DNA of 64,000 nucleotides from an uncultured Erythrobacter sp. (GCA_947501215.1 CANMUS010000003.1:248001-312000), one strand, 5' to 3'; counted from the first letter of the stretch, positions 27,745 to 37,805 are shown. Notes: generated by a model not told the origin, from the letters alone. Numbers and translations are program-made.

Positions 27745-29307
27745 ATGAAACGTTTCAGCTTGGGATTTGCGCTTGCGCTCGGTTTGTCTGTTCCGGCGCA
27801 GGCCGATTGGCACGTGGCGGAGTCCGATCACTTCGTCGTCTATGCCGACGACCGGGCGAAGGACGTGCAGGAATTTGCCGGGGCGCTGGAGCGGTACCAT
27901 TCGGCGATGAGCCTGCTGCAGATGCGGAAGAATACGAAACCCAGCCCCTCCAATCGCGTCACCATTTTCGTCGTCGGGAGCGAGGGCAAGATCCGCAAGC
28001 TTGCCGGAGAGAATGCCAAGAACGTCGCCGGGTTCTACATCCCGCGCGCCGGCGCTTCGCGAGCCTTCGTTCCGGAAATCAACATGCGGGGGCGCGAGAC
28101 CGATTTTTCGGTCACGGTCCTGCTGCACGAATATGCGCACCATTTCCTGATTTCGGCCGCGCCCTATGCCATGCCGCGGTGGGTCAACGAAGGTGCAGCC
28201 GAATTCTTCGCATCAGCCAAGTTCGAAAAGGATGGCGGCTTGCAGATCGGTGCACCGGCCTATCACCGTGCGGCGGAGCTCGCTTTTGCCAAGGATGTCA
28301 GCGTGGAGGAGCTGATCGACCCGGAGCTCTACGAGAAGAACAAGGGCAAACGGTTCGACGCGTTCTATGGTCGCGCCTGGGCGCTCTACCACTATCTCTA
28401 TTTCAACGAGGAGCGCAGCGGCCAGTTGCGCAACTACATGGTCGGCATCGCGGAAGGGAAAGCCCCGCGCACAGCCGCCATCGACGCTTTCAGCAATCTC
28501 GATGCCCTGCAAAAGGAAGTCGACCGCTATATCGACCAGCGCCGGATGAACGTCTGGACGCTGGACGCGGACATGTTGCCGACGAATCCGGTCACCGTGC
28601 GGCAACTCACGGAAGGCGAAGGCGAAGTGATGCCCCTGCGCATTCGTTCGCAGCGCGGCGTCGATCGGGAAGCGGCTTTGGAACTCCTTCCCGAGATCCG
28701 CGAGATCGCGGCCGAATATCCGCGCGATGCCGGCGTGCTGACGGCGTTGGCCGAAGCGGAATACGATGCCGGCAATGACGAGAAGGCGATTGCAGCAGCG
28801 GACCGCGCTCTCGCAATCGATCCCAACCGCAAGAATGCTTATGTGCAGAAAGGCTATGCCCTCTTCCGGCAGGCGGCGTCGGCAACCGACGAGGATGCTG
28901 CCTATGCTGCCGCGATGGCGCCCTTTTCCGCGCTGAACCGGCTCGAAAACGACCACCCGATACCGCTGATGTACTATTACCGCAGCTTCGTGGAGCGCGG
29001 CGAAGAACCGAACGAAAACGCGCGTCTTGCGCTGGAACAGGCGATGCAACTCGCCCCGTTCGACAAGAGCCTGCGCATGAATGCGGCGATGATGCAGGCC
29101 AGCGAAGGCAAGATCGCCATCGCCCGCCAGACCATTGCCCCGATCGCCAACGATCCACACTGCGGCGGATTGGCACAGACGGCGCGGCGCTTTTACGAAG
29201 CGATGGCCGGAGTCGAGGAAGGCACCGCCTGGAATCCGGGTGCAACGATCGATCTGGCGACCGCTATCGCCGATGCGGCCACGGGCGAGGATACTGGGTC
29301 GGAGTGA
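27745..29307 (+). CDS. secreted HExxH protein with TPR-like C-terminal half
   Basis: A 520-residue exported protein. The signal peptide ends at AQA (residues 1-20). The first half is gluzincin-like: VTVLLHEYAHHF is an HExxH zinc motif and NEGAAEFF follows about 25 residues later, as in DUF1570 / peptidase-MA-like proteins. The second half has TPR-like repeats (LTALAEAEYDAGNDEKAIAAADRALAIDPN is one clear unit). ATG 27745 is chosen since the signal peptide starts there. Function is unknown; digestion or processing of envelope proteins is plausible. It is likely cotranscribed with the DUF885 gene. Confidence 0.85.
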   Translation: MKRFSLGFALALGLSVPAQADWHVAESDHFVVYADDRAKDVQEFAGALERYHSAMSLLQMRKNTKPSPSNRVTIFVVGSEGKIRKLAGENAKNVAGFYIPRAGASRAFVPEINMRGRETDFSVTVLLHEYAHHFLISAAPYAMPRWVNEGAAEFFASAKFEKDGGLQIGAPAYHRAAELAFAKDVSVEELIDPELYEKNKGKRFDAFYGRAWALYHYLYFNEERSGQLRNYMVGIAEGKAPRTAAIDAFSNLDALQKEVDRYIDQRRMNVWTLDADMLPTNPVTVRQLTEGEGEVMPLRIRSQRGVDREAALELLPEIREIAAEYPRDAGVLTALAEAEYDAGNDEKAIAAADRALAIDPNRKNAYVQKGYALFRQAASATDEDAAYAAAMAPFSALNRLENDHPIPLMYYYRSFVERGEEPNENARLALEQAMQLAPFDKSLRMNAAMMQASEGKIAIARQTIAPIANDPHCGGLAQTARRFYEAMAGVEEGTAWNPGATIDLATAIADAATGEDTGSE

Positions 29308-29375
29308 TGGCGCTGCGTGGCCGAGGGGCAGGTTTGCAGTAAAACTCGCTGCGCCTAGCAGCGATCTGAGCACGG

Positions 29376-30206
29376 CTAGCGCACCTGTGCGCCGGTTTCG
29401 ACCAGCGCGATCTCGTATAGCTTCGGCCAAAGCTTTCCGGTCACGAACAGGCGCCCATTTTCCGCGTCCCACGCTATTCCGTTGAGCACGGCATCCCGTC
29501 CGGTGACCGGCACAGACGCAACGAGATCAGTCAGGTCGATCAGCCGTTCGACCCTGCCGTCTGCAGGATCGATCGCCACGATATAGGCAGTCTCCCATAT
29601 GTTGGCGAAGACGAGTCCGTCGATCATCTCGAGCTCGTTGAGGCGGCGCAGCGGGCGGTCGTTCATGGTGACCTCGATGCTGCGAAGGACGTCGTAGCTC
29701 TCGGGATCGAGCACCCGCAGGGTCGCGCTGCCATCGGAGTGGATGAGCCCTTCCCCGGACGTAGTCAGGCCCCAACCGTCGAGCGGATAGCCCTCACGGG
29801 TCGCCAGAGGCTCGAGCGTGTCCGCATCCCAGCGATGGATCGCGCCATCGCGCCACGTCAGGCTGACGAGCGATCCGTTCCAGTGAGCCAATCCCTCGCC
29901 GAACTGGTTCGACGGGATCGCTGTCTCGCGGAGCACCTCGCCGGTTTCGAGATCGACCTCGCGGATGACCGACTGCCCTACGCGCCCGGTGCTCTCGAAG
30001 AGCGCGCCGTCGTGCCACAGCAGTCCCTGCGTGAACGCGGCAGCGTCATGCGGATATTCGGCGACGACTTCGGCGCGGTAGACCACCGGCCCGGAATAGG
30101 CACCCTCGAGTATCGGTTGCGGAGCGGCCTGCTCGACCTGGGCCGAGAGGGGCCACCCAAGCAGGGTCGCGCAAGCAATTCCATATAGGAGACGCGCCAT
30201 TTTCAT
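29376..30206 (-). CDS. glutaminyl-peptide cyclotransferase
   Basis: Predicted bacterial/plant-type glutamine cyclotransferase, a five-bladed propeller that makes N-terminal pyroglutamate. It has 276 residues with a signal peptide (to about residue 22). Family marks include AAFTQGLLWHDGALFESTG, the GEGLAHWN block, LDGWGLTTSGEGLIHSDGS, LNELEMIDGLVFANIW and LNGIAWD. ATG 30206 is preferred over an in-frame ATG further up because AAGGA lies upstream at the right spacing. The substrates are unknown. Confidence 0.92.
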   Translation of the reverse strand: MKMARLLYGIACATLLGWPLSAQVEQAAPQPILEGAYSGPVVYRAEVVAEYPHDAAAFTQGLLWHDGALFESTGRVGQSVIREVDLETGEVLRETAIPSNQFGEGLAHWNGSLVSLTWRDGAIHRWDADTLEPLATREGYPLDGWGLTTSGEGLIHSDGSATLRVLDPESYDVLRSIEVTMNDRPLRRLNELEMIDGLVFANIWETAYIVAIDPADGRVERLIDLTDLVASVPVTGRDAVLNGIAWDAENGRLFVTGKLWPKLYEIALVETGAQVR

Positions 30207-30268
30207 TTCGCGTCCTTGCCGCGGTGCGGCTGAGCGCAAGATGAAGCGGCCCAAGCGATTGCTCGCCT

Positions 30269-30589
30269 TTACTTCTTGCCGAAGAAGCCGCTTGCCATAT
30301 CGGCAATATCGTCGAGCGGACTTCCGTCTCCATCGCGGTCGAGCATGCTGGCGAATTTACCCAGCGAACCTTCGCCGCCGATGGCCTCGCGAATCTGCTC
30401 GAGTACGTCGGCATCTATGCCGGTCTTGTTGGCGGCTACTTCGATCGTGTCGCCGGGATCCTGATGCGCTGCACCCAGCGCGGCGACCGCCTTGGCCGCC
30501 ATTTCCGGATCTATGCCGAGTTTCTCTGCCATGTTGGTGACGGTCGGATTGCCGCCCACTTGGCCCAGGATCTGGTCGAAAAGTCCCAT
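30269..30589 (-). CDS. small DUF937-like protein with a calcium-loop-like motif
   Basis: A 106-residue protein. The N-terminal part (MGLFDQILGQVGG, then IDPEMAAKAVAALGAA) resembles DUF937/YidB proteins, of unknown role. The C-terminal part has DRDGDGSPLDDIADM, which has the spacing of an EF-hand or dockerin calcium loop. No signal peptide is present. It lies between the cyclotransferase and pckA, on the same strand. Confidence 0.8.
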   Translation of the reverse strand: MGLFDQILGQVGGNPTVTNMAEKLGIDPEMAAKAVAALGAAHQDPGDTIEVAANKTGIDADVLEQIREAIGGEGSLGKFASMLDRDGDGSPLDDIADMASGFFGKK

Positions 30590-30650
30590 CGTCGAATCTC
30601 CCTCAGCGCCTGCGAACCCATTCCAGTCTGACCGATTTCGCGGCCAAGAA

Positions 30651-30685
30651 AAAGCCCCGGTCCGGTTTCCCGGCCGGGGCTCTCT
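30651..30685 (-). terminator. rho-independent terminator of pckA
   Basis: AGCCCCGG (30654-30661) and CCGGGGCT (30675-30682) form a strong stem. On the minus strand it is followed by a T run (opposite A 30650-30654). It ends pckA, about 60 bases past its stop. Confidence 0.88.
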
Positions 30686-30742
30686 TCTGAGATCCCCGTC
30701 GACACTAGGTTCGCAGGGCTCTCCTCTCCAACCGAGAAACCG

Positions 30743-32332
30743 TCAGGCGGCTGCGGGGGCCGCGTCGCGCACGCCCTGGTCGACATGGGCGGCGAAAGGT
30801 TCGAAATTGTCCACGAACAGCTGCACCAGCTTGTGCGCGGTGCGGTCGTATTCGTCCTTGTCGTCCCAGGTGGAACGCGGGTCGAGGATCTGGCTGTCGA
30901 CGCCGGGCACACTCACCGGGACTTCGAAACCGAAGTTCGGGTCCTTGCGGAACTCCGCATCGTTGAGCGACCCGTCGAGCGCGGCATTGAGCAGCGCGCG
31001 AGTGGCCTTGATCGGCATGCGATGGCCGACGCCGTATTTGCCGCCGGTCCAGCCGGTGTTGACCAGCCAGCAGTGCACTTCGCCCTCGGCGATGCGCTTC
31101 TTCAGGAGGTTGCCGTAAACGCTCGGGTGGCGCGGCATGAAGGGCGCGCCGAAGCAGGTGCTGAAGGTCGCGGTCGGCTCGGTCACGCCGATTTCCGTGC
31201 CGGCGACCTTGGCCGTGTAGCCCGACAGGAAGTGGTACATCGCCTGGTCCGGCGTGAGCCGCGCGATCGGAGGCAGCACGCCGAAGGCATCGGCGGTCAG
31301 CATGATGACATTCGACGGCGGCGGGCCGAGGTTGTCGGCGCTGGTGTTGGGGATGGACGACAGCGGATAGGCGCCGCGGGTGTTCTCCGCGAGGCTGTTG
31401 TCATCAAGGTCGATCTCGCCCGCATCGTTCATCACGACGTTTTCGAGGACCGTGCCCTCCATCTTGGTCGTCGCGTAGATTTCCGGCTCGCTATCGGGAT
31501 CGAGGCGGATCATCTTGGCGTAGCAGCCGCCTTCGAAATTGAAGACCGCCGTGTCCGACCAGCCATGCTCGTCGTCACCGATCAGCGTGCGGCTGGCATC
31601 GGCGGACAGCGTCGTCTTGCCGGTGCCCGAAAGGCCGAAGAACACCGCGCTCTTGCCGTCAGGCCCGATGTTGGCCGAACAGTGCATCGGCATCACGCCT
31701 TGGGCAGGCAGCAGGTAGTTGAGGATGCCGAACACACTCTTCTTCATCTCGCCGGCATATTTTGTGCCGCCGATCAGGATCAGCTTTTCCGACAGGTTGA
31801 CCGCGATCACCGTCTCGCTGCGCGTGCCGTGGCGTTCCGGATCGGCCTGGAACGTCGGCAGGTCGATGATGGTATATTCCGGCTTGAACCCGTCGAGTTC
31901 TTCAGCGGTCGGGCGAACCAGCAGCGTGCGGATGAACTGGTTGTGCCACGCCAGCTCGTTGATCACGCGGACGTTGACGCGATATTCAGGTTGCGATCCG
32001 CCGAACAGGTCCGCGACATAGAGATCGCTCTTCTCGCCCAGCGCGGCCATGAAATCCTCTTTCAGCGCAGCGAAATGCTCCGGCTTCATCGAGGCGTTAT
32101 TGTCCCACCACACGGTGTCTTCTGTCTCGCCGTCACGGACGATGAACTTGTCGTTCGCGCTGCGGCCGGTGTGTTTGCCGGTCTCCACCACCAGCGGCCC
32201 GTCCTTCGCCTTGCGGCCTTCGCCATTTTCGAGCGCGGCGGCGGTCAGCTCTTCCGCGGTCAGGTTCGGGTGGATCGTGGCATCGGTGGCGATGCCCTGG
32301 TCGGAAAGCGAAGTCGAAAGCGGGGTGGTCAC
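30743..32332 (-). CDS. pckA: phosphoenolpyruvate carboxykinase (ATP)
   Basis: Makes PEP from oxaloacetate, the first step of gluconeogenesis. Length 529. [14 protein letters not shown], the P-loop [23 protein letters not shown] and the FEGGCYAK motif are all intact. The GTG start at 32332 has GGAG eight bases upstream and gives the normal N-terminus; an in-frame extension upstream reads through intergenic sequence and is not supported. The gene is divergent from chvI. The pckA/chvI neighbourhood is conserved in alphaproteobacteria, and in rhizobia pckA is under ChvI control. Confidence 0.96.
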   Translation of the reverse strand: MTTPLSTSLSDQGIATDATIHPNLTAEELTAAALENGEGRKAKDGPLVVETGKHTGRSANDKFIVRDGETEDTVWWDNNASMKPEHFAALKEDFMAALGEKSDLYVADLFGGSQPEYRVNVRVINELAWHNQFIRTLLVRPTAEELDGFKPEYTIIDLPTFQADPERHGTRSETVIAVNLSEKLILIGGTKYAGEMKKSVFGILNYLLPAQGVMPMHCSANIGPDGKSAVFFGLSGTGKTTLSADASRTLIGDDEHGWSDTAVFNFEGGCYAKMIRLDPDSEPEIYATTKMEGTVLENVVMNDAGEIDLDDNSLAENTRGAYPLSSIPNTSADNLGPPPSNVIMLTADAFGVLPPIARLTPDQAMYHFLSGYTAKVAGTEIGVTEPTATFSTCFGAPFMPRHPSVYGNLLKKRIAEGEVHCWLVNTGWTGGKYGVGHRMPIKATRALLNAALDGSLNDAEFRKDPNFGFEVPVSVPGVDSQILDPRSTWDDKDEYDRTAHKLVQLFVDNFEPFAAHVDQGVRDAAPAAA

Positions 32333-32516
32333 CGAAAAATCTCCAGCGCGCGAGTGCGTTACTGTGATGGAATCATCCGCGCATACGAATGCGCGGTGCT
32401 CGCGTGAGCCTCTAATACCCCACCGCCCCTGCGTCAAACCGCACGACGGCAAATTCTGGCTTAGGCGGGCACAGCCTGCGTTGTTTTGCACGAATAATCG
32501 GATTAGGCACCAAGGC

Positions 32517-33272
32517 ATGAACAGCGATGCGATCCAAGGTGCGAACCCGCAGGACCCCGACCAGCGCGTGATCGCGCTCGTCGACGACGACCGCAACATC
32601 CTCACCACGGTGTCGATCGCGCTGCAGGCGGAAGGGTTCGCCACGCGGCTCTATTCTGACGGGGAGGCGGCGCTGGGAGCCCTGCTCAACAATCCGCCCG
32701 ACCTTGCGATCTTCGACATCAAGATGCCCAAGATGGACGGCATGGAATTGCTGCGCCGCCTGCGCGAGGAATCCGCCCTGCCAGTGATTTTCCTGACCAG
32801 CAAGGATGACGAGGCGGACGAAGCCGCCGGCCTGCAGATGGGCGCGGACGACTATATCGCCAAGCCCTTCAGCCTGCGCCTGCTACTCGCGCGCATCCAC
32901 GCGATCCTGCGCCGCAGCGATGCGCGCCGACCTCTGGTGATGAGCGACGCGGTGCCAGCCGACACCTCCGAGAAGATCGACCGCGGCCGCTTGCACATGG
33001 ACCCAGCGCGCCATCATGTGACTTGGGAAGACCGGCCGGTCTCGCTCACCGTCACCGAATTCCTGCTGCTCGAGGCGCTCGCCGTGCGGCCGGGCGTCAT
33101 CAAGAGTCGCAACCAGCTGATGGACGCCGCCTACCCCGACGACGTCTTCGTCGACGATCGCACTGTGGACAGCCACATCAAGCGCATGCGGCGCAAGTTC
33201 CGCCGGGTCGATCCCGAATTCTCGGCCATCGAAACGCTCTACGGCGCCGGCTACAGCTTCAGCGATGGCTGA
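32517..33272 (+). CDS. chvI: response regulator ChvI, OmpR family
   Basis: DNA-binding partner of ChvG, 251 residues. The receiver has acidic DDD at 23-25, phospho-Asp 67 in FDIKMP and Lys in YIAKPF near 117. The winged helix has [28 protein letters not shown] and [19 protein letters not shown] 32517 is preceded by AAGG at close spacing. The end overlaps chvG by 8 bases. In related bacteria ChvG-ChvI (ExoS-ChvI, BvrS-BvrR) controls envelope, acid response and carbon metabolism. Confidence 0.96.
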   Translation: MNSDAIQGANPQDPDQRVIALVDDDRNILTTVSIALQAEGFATRLYSDGEAALGALLNNPPDLAIFDIKMPKMDGMELLRRLREESALPVIFLTSKDDEADEAAGLQMGADDYIAKPFSLRLLLARIHAILRRSDARRPLVMSDAVPADTSEKIDRGRLHMDPARHHVTWEDRPVSLTVTEFLLLEALAVRPGVIKSRNQLMDAAYPDDVFVDDRTVDSHIKRMRRKFRRVDPEFSAIETLYGAGYSFSDG

Positions 33273-34848
33273 TCAGCGACCCGGAGAGTCCGACAGAGCC
33301 AGTGCACTGCGCAGCGACCGGTTCGGCCAATTGCGCTGGTCGCATCGCCTGTCGCTCACCAGCCGCATCCTGTTCGTCAACGTATTGCCGTTGGTCCTCC
33401 TGGGCGGCGGGGTTCTCTATCTCGATGCTTACCGCAAGCAACTGCTCGACGAGCGGTTCAAGCTTGCACTGGTCGAAGCGCAAATTACTGCAGAAGCTCT
33501 CGCCGGTGCTACGGTCCAGCGACAGGAAGCGCTGCTGATCCAGATCGGCAAGGAGCAGCGCCTGCGCCTCAGGGTCTACGGCCCGGACGGCAATCTAGAG
33601 TCGGATAGTTTCGCCCTCGCCCCACCAAGTTTCGACCTCCCCGAGCCGTCCGAGGTCGATCAGACCGATCTCGCCCTGCGCCTCGACCGCGGGTTCGACC
33701 GGATCGTCGGCGCGCCGGCCCTGCCCGACTATGTCGAACCTGCCACCGACGACGCGTCCGGCTGGCCGGAACTGGTTCGGGCACGCGAGGAAGGCCTGAC
33801 CCAGATCGTGTTGCGCGATGCACCCGACGGCACACATGTCATCAATGCCGCCGCGCCCGTCGGACTGGATGGCGATACACTGCTGCTGACTCGCAATCCG
33901 GTGGACATCACCGAAAGCGTGCGCGCGGCACGCTCTACCGTGCTCGCCGTCGTGCTGCTGGCGCTGCTCGTCTCGACACTGCTGTCGCTGTTCCTCGCCC
34001 GCACCATCGTGCGCCCCTTGCGCGAACTGGTGCAGGCCGCCGTCCGCGTCAGACAAGGCCGCGACCGGCAGGTCGAGGTGCCACGCCTGCCCGACCGGCG
34101 AGACGAGATCGGTATGCTTGCCCGCTCGTTCTCGGACATGACTGGGGCCCTGCGCCAGCGGATCGACGCGGTCGAAAGCTTCGCCGCCGACGTCGCGCAC
34201 GAGATCAAGAACCCGCTTGCCTCGCTGCGCAGCGCGACAGAGTCGCTCGCCAAGGTCGAGGACCCGCAACTGCGCGCGCAATTGCTCGACATCGCGACGC
34301 ACGACGTCCAGCGGATCGACCGGCTGGTCACGGAAATTTCCGATGCCAGCCGGATCGACGCAGAAATGTCGCGCGCCGAGTTCGAGACGGTCGACCTCAA
34401 GCAACTCCTGTCGAACATCGTCGCCAGCCGCGAGGAGCGCGAAGAGAACGAGGGCCGCACGATTGCGCTGGCAATGCCCGAGGAGCCGCTGGTCGTCGCA
34501 GGCGTGCCGGTGCGGCTGGAGCGAGTGATCGACAATCTGCTCGATAATGCCGTGTCTTTCTCCCCGCCGAGGGGCCGGATCGATGCTGTACTGAAGCGAC
34601 AGGATGGCTGGATCACCCTGACCATCTGCGACGAAGGCCCCGGAATCCCTGAGGAAAAGCGCGAGAAGGTATTCCAGCGCTTCCATTCCGACCGGCCCGA
34701 GGGCGAGGATTTCGGCAAGCATTCCGGCCTCGGCCTCGCTATCGCGCGGACGATCGCGGAGGCGCATGATGGCACGCTGGTCGCGACCTCGCGGCAGGAC
34801 GGCGAGCCGGGCGCCAGCCTGGTGTTCGGCTTACCCGCACGGCGATGA
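33265..34848 (+). CDS. chvG: sensor histidine kinase ChvG
   Basis: Membrane sensor of 527 residues. The first membrane helix is near residues 33-52, a periplasmic domain of about 170 residues follows, then a second helix near 226-248, a HAMP linker, the H-box with His312 ([13 protein letters not shown]) and a HATPase domain with [21 protein letters not shown] and [10 protein letters not shown]. Overlap with chvI and the ATGA junction with hprK (34845-34848) indicate one transcript. Known relatives are held inactive by a periplasmic partner ExoR; no exoR is in the window. Confidence 0.96.
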   Translation: MADQRPGESDRASALRSDRFGQLRWSHRLSLTSRILFVNVLPLVLLGGGVLYLDAYRKQLLDERFKLALVEAQITAEALAGATVQRQEALLIQIGKEQRLRLRVYGPDGNLESDSFALAPPSFDLPEPSEVDQTDLALRLDRGFDRIVGAPALPDYVEPATDDASGWPELVRAREEGLTQIVLRDAPDGTHVINAAAPVGLDGDTLLLTRNPVDITESVRAARSTVLAVVLLALLVSTLLSLFLARTIVRPLRELVQAAVRVRQGRDRQVEVPRLPDRRDEIGMLARSFSDMTGALRQRIDAVESFAADVAHEIKNPLASLRSATESLAKVEDPQLRAQLLDIATHDVQRIDRLVTEISDASRIDAEMSRAEFETVDLKQLLSNIVASREEREENEGRTIALAMPEEPLVVAGVPVRLERVIDNLLDNAVSFSPPRGRIDAVLKRQDGWITLTICDEGPGIPEEKREKVFQRFHSDRPEGEDFGKHSGLGLAIARTIAEAHDGTLVATSRQDGEPGASLVFGLPARR

Positions 34849-35306
34849 GCGAAAGGGTTCTCGCGAATGTCACAGGTGTCGCCATCGACGGGCGGGCGCT
34901 GCTGATCGAGGGGGCACCGGGCCTCGGCAAGTCCTCGCTCGCACTTGCACTCATCGACCGCGGCGCGGTGCTTATAGGCGACGACGCGATCGAGCTCGTG
35001 CAGCAAGGCGGCACATTGATAGCCGCGCCCCCCCCGAACACCATCGGGCTGATCGAGGTTCCCAATGTCGGCCTCGTGGAATTGCCGACGACGCGGGCGT
35101 CGGTGGCCCTCATCCTTCAGCTCGATGCCGATGCCCCGCGCTTTCCGATGGATGTCCCGACGCGGGAGATGGCCGATATGTCCGTGCCGGTGCTGCCCTT
35201 CGCTCCGGGTGATGCGACACAGGCCCTGCGCGCCGAATATGCGCTGGCAAAGCACGGCCTGCCCTTTCCAAGCGAAGCGCAAGCAGCGACAAGGCTCGCG
35301 CAATGA
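34845..35306 (+). CDS. hprK: HPr kinase/phosphorylase, short form
   Basis: Phosphorylates HPr on a serine and removes the phosphate. It has 153 residues, about half of the Firmicutes protein, because the N-terminal domain is missing; this is usual in alphaproteobacteria. The P-loop GAPGLGKSSLAL is at about 23-34, GDDAIELV and the C-terminal EYALAKHGLPFP follow. It is coupled at both ends (ATGA with chvG, ATGA with rapZ). Its substrate HPr is encoded 1.4 kb downstream and keeps the target serine. Confidence 0.93.
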   Translation: MSERVLANVTGVAIDGRALLIEGAPGLGKSSLALALIDRGAVLIGDDAIELVQQGGTLIAAPPPNTIGLIEVPNVGLVELPTTRASVALILQLDADAPRFPMDVPTREMADMSVPVLPFAPGDATQALRAEYALAKHGLPFPSEAQAATRLAQ

Positions 35307-36205
35307 CTGCCGATTCCCCCCCTTCCCCGCGCCAGCGCGTGCTGCTCGTCACCGGCCTTTCGGGCGCGGGCAAGTCAACGGCGTTGCAGGTGCTGGAAGA
35401 CATCGGCTGGGAGGCAATCGACAACTTCCCCGTGCGCCTGCTTGGCGGGCTGCTCGGCAATGAGGACGAGGGCAGCCAGCTCGCCATCGGCTTCGATTCG
35501 CGCACGCGTGGCTTCGTCCCCACCGAGATCATCGCGATGTGCAAGCAGCTGGCGGCTCGCGGCGATGTCGAGGTGACGACGCTGTTCATCGACTGCGCCG
35601 GCGGCGAGCTGGAGCGGCGCTACAACGAGACCCGCCGCCCGCACCCCATGGCGCGCGGCCGTCCCGTACTCGACGGGATCAAGGCCGAGCGCGAGCTGCT
35701 GGAGCCGCTGCGGCGCTGGGCCGACATCGTCATCGACACCAGCGACTTCTCCACCAACCAGCTGCAACAGGAAGTGCGCGAGCAATTCGCCAGCAGTGCC
35801 GAGCGCGAGATGACCGTCACCATCTCCAGCTTCGGCTTCGCCCGCGGGACGCCGCCCCTGGCGGACCTGCTGTTCGACATGCGCTTTGTCGACAACCCGC
35901 ACTGGGTCGAGGGCCTGCGCGAGAAGACCGGACTGGAGGCCGAGGTAGCCGCGCATATCGAAGCCGATCCCGCCTTCGAACCGGCCTTCGCCCGCATCGC
36001 CGACCTGCTGCGCGAATTGCTGCCCCGCTACGCCGCACAGGACCGCAGCTATCTCAACATCGCCTTCGGCTGTACCGGAGGGAGACACCGCTCCGTCTAC
36101 AGCGCCGAGCGGGCGGCGGAGGTCTTGCGCGCCGAAGGGTTTTCGCCCACCGTCATCCATCGCAATCTGGGGAGCCGGCCCGCCGATCCGCTCGAACGGC
36201 GTTGA
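35303..36205 (+). CDS. rapZ: RNase adapter protein RapZ
   Basis: A 300-residue nucleotide-binding protein; in E. coli it guides RNase E to the GlmZ small RNA and senses glucosamine-6-phosphate. The Walker A motif GLSGAGKST is near residue 18, VIDTSDFS and the C-terminal ISSFGFARGTPPLADLLFDMRFVDNPHW are diagnostic, and GCTGGRHRSVY is the C-terminal binding loop. In alphaproteobacteria its RNA target is not known. It sits between hprK and the PTS genes, the conserved order. Confidence 0.94.
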   Translation: MTADSPPSPRQRVLLVTGLSGAGKSTALQVLEDIGWEAIDNFPVRLLGGLLGNEDEGSQLAIGFDSRTRGFVPTEIIAMCKQLAARGDVEVTTLFIDCAGGELERRYNETRRPHPMARGRPVLDGIKAERELLEPLRRWADIVIDTSDFSTNQLQQEVREQFASSAEREMTVTISSFGFARGTPPLADLLFDMRFVDNPHWVEGLREKTGLEAEVAAHIEADPAFEPAFARIADLLRELLPRYAAQDRSYLNIAFGCTGGRHRSVYSAERAAEVLRAEGFSPTVIHRNLGSRPADPLERR

Positions 36206-36277
36206 TTCCCGCGGCCATTGATGGTTCAGGACCCGGCACGTAACCTTCCAAGGGTAATTATTCGGATACGCCCACGC

Positions 36278-36706
36278 ATGATTGGCATGATTCTCGTCAC
36301 CCACGGCAATTTGGCCGAGCACTTCATCGACGCGATGGAGCACGTGGTGGGCAAGCAGGAGGGTGTGGCGACCATCTGCATCGGTCCCAACGACGATATG
36401 GAGCGTCGCCGCCAGGACATTGCCGATGCCATCGCCAAGGTGGACACGGGCGACGGGGCCATAATCCTCACCGACCTGTTCGGCGGCACGCCTTCCAACC
36501 TCGCCATCTCACTGCTCGACACGGGCCGGATCGAGGTGATCGCGGGCATCAACCTGCCGATGCTCATCCGCCTTGCCGGAGCGCGCAAGAGCATGGGCGT
36601 GGTCGATGCGGTGCACGCGGCGCAGACCGCGGGCCGCAACTACATCACGGTGGCGAGCGAGTTCCTCGGCCAGGATCTCGACAGCGCGAAGGCTGCCACC
36701 TCTTGA
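36278..36706 (+). CDS. PTS system fructose/mannose-type EIIA component
   Basis: A 142-residue EIIA domain of the mannose family. The phosphorylated His is His9 in ILVTHGN; ILTDLFGGTPSN is the other family block. No EIIB, EIIC or EIID is present, so it is most likely a regulatory phospho-acceptor in the incomplete PTS typical of alphaproteobacteria. ATG 36278 is used; an in-frame ATG 60 bases up has no support. It is coupled to HPr by a TTGA overlap. Confidence 0.93.
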   Translation: MIGMILVTHGNLAEHFIDAMEHVVGKQEGVATICIGPNDDMERRRQDIADAIAKVDTGDGAIILTDLFGGTPSNLAISLLDTGRIEVIAGINLPMLIRLAGARKSMGVVDAVHAAQTAGRNYITVASEFLGQDLDSAKAATS

Positions 36707-36981
36707 GCGAGCTGCGCCGCACCCTCACTGTCGTCAACCAGCGCGGGCTGCATGCACGCGCGAGCGCCAAGTTCGTCGGTGCGGTCGCCGAACTGCCCGA
36801 AGGCTGCCAGGTCCGCGTCGCCAAGGGCGAGAACGAGGCGGCGGGCGGCTCCATTCTCGGCCTCATGATGCTCGGCGCGGCCAAGGGCGACACGATCGAG
36901 CTGATTGTGACCGGCGACGGCAGCGAGGCGGCGATGGGCACCCTCTCCGCGATGATCGAGGATGGTTTCGGGGAGCCGTGA
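36703..36981 (+). CDS. ptsH: HPr family phosphocarrier protein
   Basis: Phosphocarrier of 92 residues. His17 in GLHARASAKF is the PEP-dependent site and Ser50 in GGSILGLMML is the HPr-kinase site, so both arms of control are kept. The TTG start at 36703 shares TTGA with the EIIA stop. EI (ptsP or ptsI) is not in the window. Confidence 0.95.
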   Translation: MSELRRTLTVVNQRGLHARASAKFVGAVAELPEGCQVRVAKGENEAAGGSILGLMMLGAAKGDTIELIVTGDGSEAAMGTLSAMIEDGFGEP

Positions 36982-36983
36982 CC

Positions 36984-37805
36984 ATGGCTCCCGACGACAC
37001 CCACACGCGCCGCGTAATCACCGGCTTTTCCAACCCTACCGTCAAGGCGCTGCGGGCGCTGCGCGAGAAGAAGCATCGCAAGGCTGCAGGCAAGTTCCTC
37101 GCCGAGGGGCTGCGCCTGCTGACCGATGCGCGCGAGTGCGGGCATTTGCCCGAAGTGCTGGTGCTGGCGACGGGCCGCGATCCGCACCCGCTGCTGGCAG
37201 AGCTGGAAGCGGCAGTCGCGGCGGCGGGCGGCGAGGTGATCGAGACCTCCCCCGACATCCTCTCCAAGATCACCGGCAAGGACAATCCGCAGGCCGTCGC
37301 GGGCGTGTTTGCGGAGTTCGACACCTCGCTGGCGAACCTCGACCGCAGCCGCGCCGACATCTGGCTGGTCGCCCAGGCTCTCAGGGACCCGGGCAATCTC
37401 GGCACCATGCTGCGCACCGGCGACGCGATCGGCGCGGGCGGGCTGATCCTGATCGACGATTGCGCCGACCCCTTCAGCGTCGAGGCCGTGCGAGCCAGCA
37501 TGGGCGCGGTGTTCACGCAATGCATCGCTCGTGCCGAGTGGAGCGGGTTCGAAAGCTGGCTGCGCGACGGGGCAGGCCAGCTCGTCGCCGCCAGCCTGCG
37601 CGAGGCTCAGCCTTATCGCGGCGCGCCCTATGCCGCGCCCTGCTTCGTCATGGTCGGCAACGAAAGCCGCGGCCTGCCGGAGCAGTACGAGATGGCCTGC
37701 GACTTGCGCGTGACCATGCCGATGAAAGGCCGCGCCGACAGCCTCAATGCCGCGGTCGCGGCGGCTGTGCTGGGGTATGAGGTGTTGGCGGGGCTGGAGG
37801 GCTGA
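36984..37805 (+). CDS. TrmH/SpoU family RNA methyltransferase
   Basis: 2'-O-ribose methyltransferase of tRNA or rRNA, 273 residues. An N-terminal substrate-binding part (KFLAEGLRLL) is followed by the knotted SPOUT fold: LRDPGNLGTMLRTGDAIGAGG, VRASMGAVF, VGNESRGLP and MPMKGRADSLNAAVAAAV. ATG 36984 is used; a GTG at 36978 sharing GTGA with the HPr stop is an equally good start and fits the coupling habit here. It rides at the end of the PTS cluster; no functional link is known. Confidence 0.93.
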   Translation: MAPDDTHTRRVITGFSNPTVKALRALREKKHRKAAGKFLAEGLRLLTDARECGHLPEVLVLATGRDPHPLLAELEAAVAAAGGEVIETSPDILSKITGKDNPQAVAGVFAEFDTSLANLDRSRADIWLVAQALRDPGNLGTMLRTGDAIGAGGLILIDDCADPFSVEAVRASMGAVFTQCIARAEWSGFESWLRDGAGQLVAASLREAQPYRGAPYAAPCFVMVGNESRGLPEQYEMACDLRVTMPMKGRADSLNAAVAAAVLGYEVLAGLEG

